Source of the DNA: Ehretia macrophylla
Lineage: Eukaryota; Streptophyta; Magnoliopsida; Boraginales; Ehretiaceae
Length of the DNA: 64,000 nt
Direction of reading: 5' to 3'
NCBI GenBank assembly: GCA_037974665.1
Contig: CM075770.1
Span: 1,438,501 to 1,502,500 of the forward strand
The notes below the pieces were generated by a model. The model ran no database searches and had not been told where the DNA came from. It was given only the letters and a program-made list of their open reading frames with translations. The number at the start of each line of letters is the position of its first letter. The first letter of the stretch is position 1. Of this stretch, positions 59,085 to 64,000 are shown piece after piece. Made by a program: the position numbers and the translations under genes.

Positions 59085-60365
59085 TTAGAGAATCAACTAA
59101 AAATTCTGGTTGATAATTTCGTAGGTTATATAAATAATTTAAAATTTGTTTTGTCCAAATTTGATGGAATGGTAACACAAGGGACAAACTTTATCACTTC
59201 TAAAAATCCGTACTCCTAAACATGACATTATTTAGGTTTCATAATAAACCAACATCATGATCCTCAAAAATCACTTATCTTAGAAAGATAGTTTCATTGT
59301 TTGAAACGAATGTTTTTTTTTTTCATCATTGTTTGAGATAAATGACTTTTGGTAGCTCTACAGATATAGATGGATCTTAACAATCATTAAAAAAATAAAA
59401 ATAAAATAGGAAGTGAATTTGAAATTTTTATAACAGTATGTTTTTTTTGATGGTTATACATATTTTCTCATTAAATATAAGAAAAGTAATTTTGGTTTAA
59501 AACCAAATAGATTAATCTAGGTGTGTCACACTTTGACAAAAAACGACTTGCATTGATATAAGAATTATAATGGCTTGTGGGAATCATAATTTACTGACAA
59601 CATTTCAATCGTAATACACTTATTGTATTTATAAGAGTTCAGTCGATGATATAGTGACTCAGATCTACTTATAAAATACGACTTTATTTGTAAAGTAATG
59701 ATATATGATACGTATCATTAGAAAACTAAAATGATACTTCGTCAATTACAATGATTTAACATAAATCATGATAATTTTTATTGCTCATCATTATGAAATT
59801 GATGTTGCAGTCAACTTTCTCCTGATAAAAACCATACAAAAGTTTACCTTGTACGGCCTGTTAAACTCCATGCATTCATTTCTTGTAACATTTCTAACTA
59901 TACTATAAATTTTTACACATTTTCACCGCCCAGATTAAATCATTATTCAGTTGGATCAGAAACGTGCCAAATTCATAAGATGGTGTTGGTGATAGCTATT
60001 AGCCATTAACTCATTGCATTAATTTCTACACTTTAAATATTTGAAACCCACCATGAAACGTGTCTAATTTAAACATAAAATATTAAAAAACAGAGCTATC
60101 ACGGAGTCTATTAAGAAGAGAATTGAAATTATATTTTTTTGAATACGTGTGGATTTTAAAATTATTTCTAAACTAAAAAATTAATTTAATGCCCATTAAA
60201 GAATAAATATTTATATATGAATTCTAAATTATATATTGTCATCCCTTTTAATAAATAACAATTTTGGATCAAGCCTTGAGTATATCAATAACCATGAGAC
60301 CCCTACACATAGTGAATGTGTTTTTTTTAACCAAAAAATTGAAATAATAGAAACATCTAGTTTTG
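59085..60365. other. intergenic DNA
   Basis: AT-rich DNA without recognisable genes or element boundaries. Confidence 0.5.
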
Positions 60366-60446
60366 TTTTGGGTTTGGGTTTGGGGTGGGGTGCGGTGGGG
60401 GGGGGGTGGGCTGGGGGGGGTAAAGGGGCGGGGCGGGTGGGGGGTC
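60366..60446 (+). other. G-rich, G-quadruplex-prone tract
   Basis: About 80 bp in which the plus strand carries at least ten runs of three or more G with loops of 1-4 bases, starting with a telomere-like TTTTGGGTTTGGGTTTGGGG and going into long G runs. The sequence around it is strongly AT-rich. Such a tract is expected to fold into several overlapping G-quadruplexes. It could also be partly an assembly or homopolymer artefact. Confidence 0.75.
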
Positions 60447-62152
60447 GTCAAACATCTAGTTGGGTTCAACCGAAATTGTGCGTTAGACTAATTGATATTT
60501 GAATAATTTAATAACTTCTAATAATTTATAAAATGTGACAGAAAACCTCTTGCAAATTACTAGAAACAAGGCTAATAAGTCATATTATAAATTCTAAAAC
60601 TTATAAATTATTACGTTATCACATAATCTAACATACGAATTCTTACAAAATACATGAGAATGTTTTACATTTTCTTATATAGAAAAAAAGAGTTAGTAAG
60701 TAGGAATTAGCTCCATTTAATCGTACACTCTAATTTTGACCTCAATTGGGAACGAGAGGCAAATCTACAATTTTATTTCAATAAGAATTATAACACTAAT
60801 ATATTTTAAGCGGGATTAATTTGTTTTTTACACTAAATTATACACATTTTATTTTTTACACTAAATTATACACATTTTTTATTTTAAAAATATAAATAAA
60901 TGGCTTAGTAGGGGCTACATACTTACACAACACATCTATCATGTTGGGTAACGTTATGATGATATGAGTAAAATTTAATAATTATAAATTATGAATAAGT
61001 TATGATGAAATGAATTTCAAAATTTACAATCGTTAAATCACGCTGATAACGTTATGATATTATAAGAAAATTCTTACTCCTATCATTCCTTTTTTTTTTT
61101 CAACTCATGTCATTCTTGATAAACCTCAACACTGTGTTTGGATTGAGTGATTTGGGTGGGAGGGAATGATTTTGGGGTGATTTTTTAATCAGACCTCTTA
61201 TTTGGATTAGGGTGGTTATGGGTAGAAATATTTTGGAAAGATTTTAAAAATCATTCATGGCTTTATGTTCTAAATCACCCCAAATTGGGGTCAAAATGAG
61301 AAAAAGGAAAAACTGAAAAGTTCAATGGCAAAACTAGCCTTAATATATTTAAAAAATTACAACAGTACCACTATATAAGCAATATATTATAAAAGGATAA
61401 TTTTGTCAATTTATTTATATAATTTATTATTTCCTTTTATTTATTTTCCAATCAAAACAAAAAATACACAACATTTTTTATAAATATTTTATTTATAATT
61501 TTTCCTTATCTAAACAAGTGTTAATCATTATTTTTTTTTTATTATTAAATCCTCTCATTTTTTTTATTACCTTTTCCTCTACCCAAAGAAATAAGGAAAT
61601 TGCAGCTGTCCAGCTTGAACTGAATGTGTTGATGACACTCGGACAAAAATCATTCTTTTGCACATAAAAGATTTCCAAGAATCACGTATCAGACCGTTAC
61701 ATGTCACACGACTGGCTGTAATATTTTAATGAAACTTCACGTGATGCATTAAACTCTTCATGAAACGAGGGAGTAAAGGCCAAGACCGCCCTTCGTTAAA
61801 TGCCACGTGACTGGAGCCTGCAATTCCGCGATCTTGTATTATGGGGGACCACTATTTTAAGTTACATAAGAATTGCAAGTCACGAATGTTTTAAGATGGA
61901 AACAAATTCGTTCCTAATATTATTATGTCATGAACAAAATTATAAAATTTTAATATAATTTTAATAAAATAATGTGAATAATTAATAATTATTAAATTTT
62001 ATTTATAGTATTATTATATTATAAATGTTGAAAATTGAGAGTATAGCCTATAAGTTAAGGTTCATTGTCTTAAAAAAAAATGAAAACAGCGTCTATGATT
62101 TTTCCTTATTTATTGACAAGGCAAGTTTTGGACCTGCTTGTACAGTCGGGTC
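60447..62152. other. intergenic DNA
   Basis: No gene recognised. Contains a short tandem repeat at about 60831-60880 (two copies of ACACTAAATTATACACATTT). A stretch at about 61130-61290 starts GTGTTTGGATTGAGTGATTT and resembles the termini of common plant MITEs, but no matching far end could be fixed. Confidence 0.45.
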
Positions 62153-62490
62153 TTTTTCTTTTTTTTTTTTTTTTGTGAAAAGAAACATTTCATTACAATG
62201 AGATCAAAAGTATAACTGTTTAGCCGATCTTAGTAGGATCGCAATATTTTACAAAAATTTCCTTAAGGGGAGAGAAAACATTAAATAACCAGTCAAAAGT
62301 TAATTTGTCTTGAAGCATCTGTTTGGCAACCCAGTCGACAGTTCTATTTTTTGTTCTTTTTGAGTACTGAAACCTTTTATGGGTGATTTTAACTACGATC
62401 ATGAGAATATCATTAACAATTAGTTTGACTGACCAGTGCGTTTCAATGTTAAATGATCCTTGTCAACTGGATGACCAGACATATTTAGAA
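62153..62490 (-). mobile_element. 3' end of a truncated LINE with RNase H remnant
   Basis: On the minus strand, a frame ending at 62220 reads VKLIVNDILMIVVKITHKRFQYSKRTKNRTVDWVAKQ (in two overlapping parts), which matches the C-terminal part of a plant LINE-type RNase H (..LI.D......F.H..R..N..AD.LAK..). The stop is followed by a short 3' UTR (TGTAATGAAATGTTTCTTTT) and a poly-A tail (the T run at about 62153-62176), typical of plant LINEs. The frame is lost upstream of about 62490, so the copy is 5'-truncated or decayed. No target duplication was found. Confidence 0.62.
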
Positions 62491-63004
62491 GTGATCCAAA
62501 GTATTAATCGTGATAAGAATAAGATAGATTTAAAAATTATTGAAAAACAGTTTAATCAGGACTATTTTTCTTTCAATAATAATCGGTACTATCTTTCTTT
62601 TATCATTCCTATTCCTCAATTTTCTTTTCAGACGATATTAATAATCCTCTTATGCCCTCAAATGAGTGAATTCTCAAGTTTTAATTATGTTACTCACACC
62701 CTCCTCGTGTCATTATATTAATGAAGGATCGCCTAACATATTTTGACAACATGGCTTCTTTTTTGAGCCCGTGTGTCTCGTAAAAAAATTTTTAGATCTA
62801 ATTTTTTTGGATTGTGAAATAAAAAATGTGGGCCTCTCCTAGTGCATTATTCTTAGTTTCACTTTGTTAGTACAGTTCTATATATAAGTTACCTACTAGC
62901 TAAGCCAAGACTTTGCTTATTATAATCACGATGAATAGCAAAACTGACGACCGATGAGGGGTGTACATTTTTATTGGACAGCTAGCTCCAATATTTTAAT
63001 TAGG
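62491..63004. other. intergenic DNA upstream of the LINE tail
   Basis: May include decayed 5' sequence of the LINE. A 112-codon plus-strand frame (62383-62721) runs antisense through the LINE remnant and is not supported as a gene. Confidence 0.35.
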
Positions 63005-63013
63005 ATTATACCT

Positions 63014-63563
63014 GGTTAAATTATATTAATACTCCTCACTGTTTTTAAATTTTGCAGTTTCATCTTTATTGTTCTAAAAATAAATAAAATTAATAGTCTT
63101 CTACATTTCACACGTGGCAGTTTTCATCCCTGTAGTTAAAACTAAATTGATAGAACAGACACAAGTGACCAGCCTTTGGAGGGCCGTTTGTAAATTTTTA
63201 ACAAGTCCATAATGTTTTAAATGGATATTCATTTTAGTCATTATTTTAAAAATATATATATTGAAATGGTCCTCAAATTTTGTACATATGAAATGATCCT
63301 CAATGTTGCACCAAATTTTTAATTTAATCCCTAATATTTCAGGTGTCTAATTATGCACTCACAGGCACGCTGGTCACTTAAGAAAATATGTATAGGCAAA
63401 ATGGTATTTGCATGATTTATTTGATGTTAATAATCGTGATCTTGAAGTAAGGACCAAATTGCACATATTTGAAAAACAACAGGGACCTTTTTATACTTTC
63501 TGAAATAATAGGGATAAAATTCAAAAACTAGCAAACAATGGGGCCTATTGATATAATTTAACC
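63014..63563. mobile_element. Mutator-type MITE, about 550 bp
   Basis: The ends are long imperfect inverted repeats of about 50 bp starting GGTTAAATTATAT(T/C)AATA. They are flanked by 9-bp near-duplications, ATTATACCT (63005-63013) and ATTATAAGT (63564-63572; 7 of 9 match). Long terminal inverted repeats with a 9-bp target are the Mutator signature, and 'GGTTAAATTA' starts are frequent in plant Mutator-derived MITEs. There is no transposase frame. Confidence 0.65.
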
Positions 63564-63572
63564 ATTATAAGT

Positions 63573-64000
63573 TTATACTATAGTGTCACTCTCAACTAAC
63601 AGAGATTATAGTAGAAGTTTGGTACGGGACACGTCTTTTTTTGTTTTTTTTCCCTTATGGCGGGTAGACTTATGTTAGGACCAAATCATGAAATACATTA
63701 CCCCATCTGAAGGTGACTCAATTCTGGTTAGTTAGACATATGGTCCATTAGTTGATTCAAACTTAATATATGAGTAAATTTTCGATTCACGCCTCAAACG
63801 TTTCACTATTAAACTAACTATTTGGAGTTGACATATCAATATCTTTTTGTTTCTTTGTCTCCCTTTACACAAACTACTGAGTTTTAAAGGGGAAAGGAAG
63901 CAAAGAGAGAAAGTATACAGTCGTAAGATAAATTATCCCATTATCTGCTTGCCAATTGCAGCATTTAGCGTCCTTAATAATTGAAGTCTTTATGAGGTAA
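63573..64000. other. intergenic DNA to the window end
   Basis: AT-rich DNA. Nothing recognisable is seen. Confidence 0.5.

Noticed and set aside
62383-62721. 112-codon plus-strand open frame
   Set aside because: It runs antisense through the LINE remnant, is low in complexity and resembles no known protein.
1-64000. CRISPR arrays, operons, phage-like or bacterial systems
   Set aside because: All recognised genes are intron-bearing or plant-specific; no spaced identical repeats or bacterial signals are present.

Overview
This is a 64 kb window of AT-rich plant nuclear DNA. It has intron-rich genes with plant-only families (BREVIS RADIX, BIG GRAIN, GBF-interacting protein, plant TRF-like Myb), many MITEs and SINEs, and a Copia retrotransposon. 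Diverged pieces resembling the TS SINE family (best known from Solanaceae and other asterids) hint at an asterid eudicot, but this rests on memory of the family and not on a search.

Layout. (1) 0-6.4 kb, + strand: the 3' part of a TRF-like single-Myb (SANT) gene, with a hAT-type MITE in the upstream intron or 5' region. (2) 7.4-18.6 kb, + strand: a complete DRG2-class GTPase gene of 11 coding exons and 399 codons. Its first intron is swollen to 5.5 kb by a young antisense Copia element with a perfect 5-bp target duplication. (3) 19.4-22.3 kb, + strand: a nitrilase-superfamily omega-amidase-like gene with 10 exons, including a GC-AG intron and a 16-nt exon. (4) 22.3-33.0 kb: no gene recognised; it holds a SINE, an Emigrant-like MITE and a long-hairpin MITE. 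(5) 33.0-34.4 kb, - strand: an intronless BIG GRAIN 1-like gene. (6) 34.4-42.5 kb: no gene recognised; a well-preserved SINE with target duplication. (7) 42.6-51.0 kb, - strand: a GBF-interacting protein 1-like gene, 10 exons, 870 aa, with a triplicated 48-bp coding repeat. (8) 53.5-57.6 kb, - strand: a BREVIS RADIX gene with two BRX domains, 5 coding exons, an odd exon 1/intron 1 junction beside an (AT)n tract, and a C-terminal extension. (9) 57.6-64 kb: no gene recognised; tandem duplication, second hairpin MITE, G-quadruplex-prone tract, truncated LINE tail and a Mutator-type MITE.

The genes do not form a pathway. From established knowledge, the TRF-like/DRG2 pair sits side by side in Arabidopsis too, so that part looks like an old syntenic block. 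BIG GRAIN 1 and BREVIS RADIX both act in auxin-related growth, but they are separated by GIP1 and there is no sign of joint control. Exon junctions were set by eye from GT/GC-AG signals, reading frame and family knowledge. Coding lengths of DRG2, the amidase, GIP1 and BRX all sum to whole codons, which supports those models. No CRISPR array, operon, rRNA or confident tRNA was seen. The most exceptional signals are the BRX donor/microsatellite junction, the coding minisatellite in GIP1, the inverted copy of the BIG GRAIN C-terminal codons in its own 3' flank, and the repeated hairpin MITE family.
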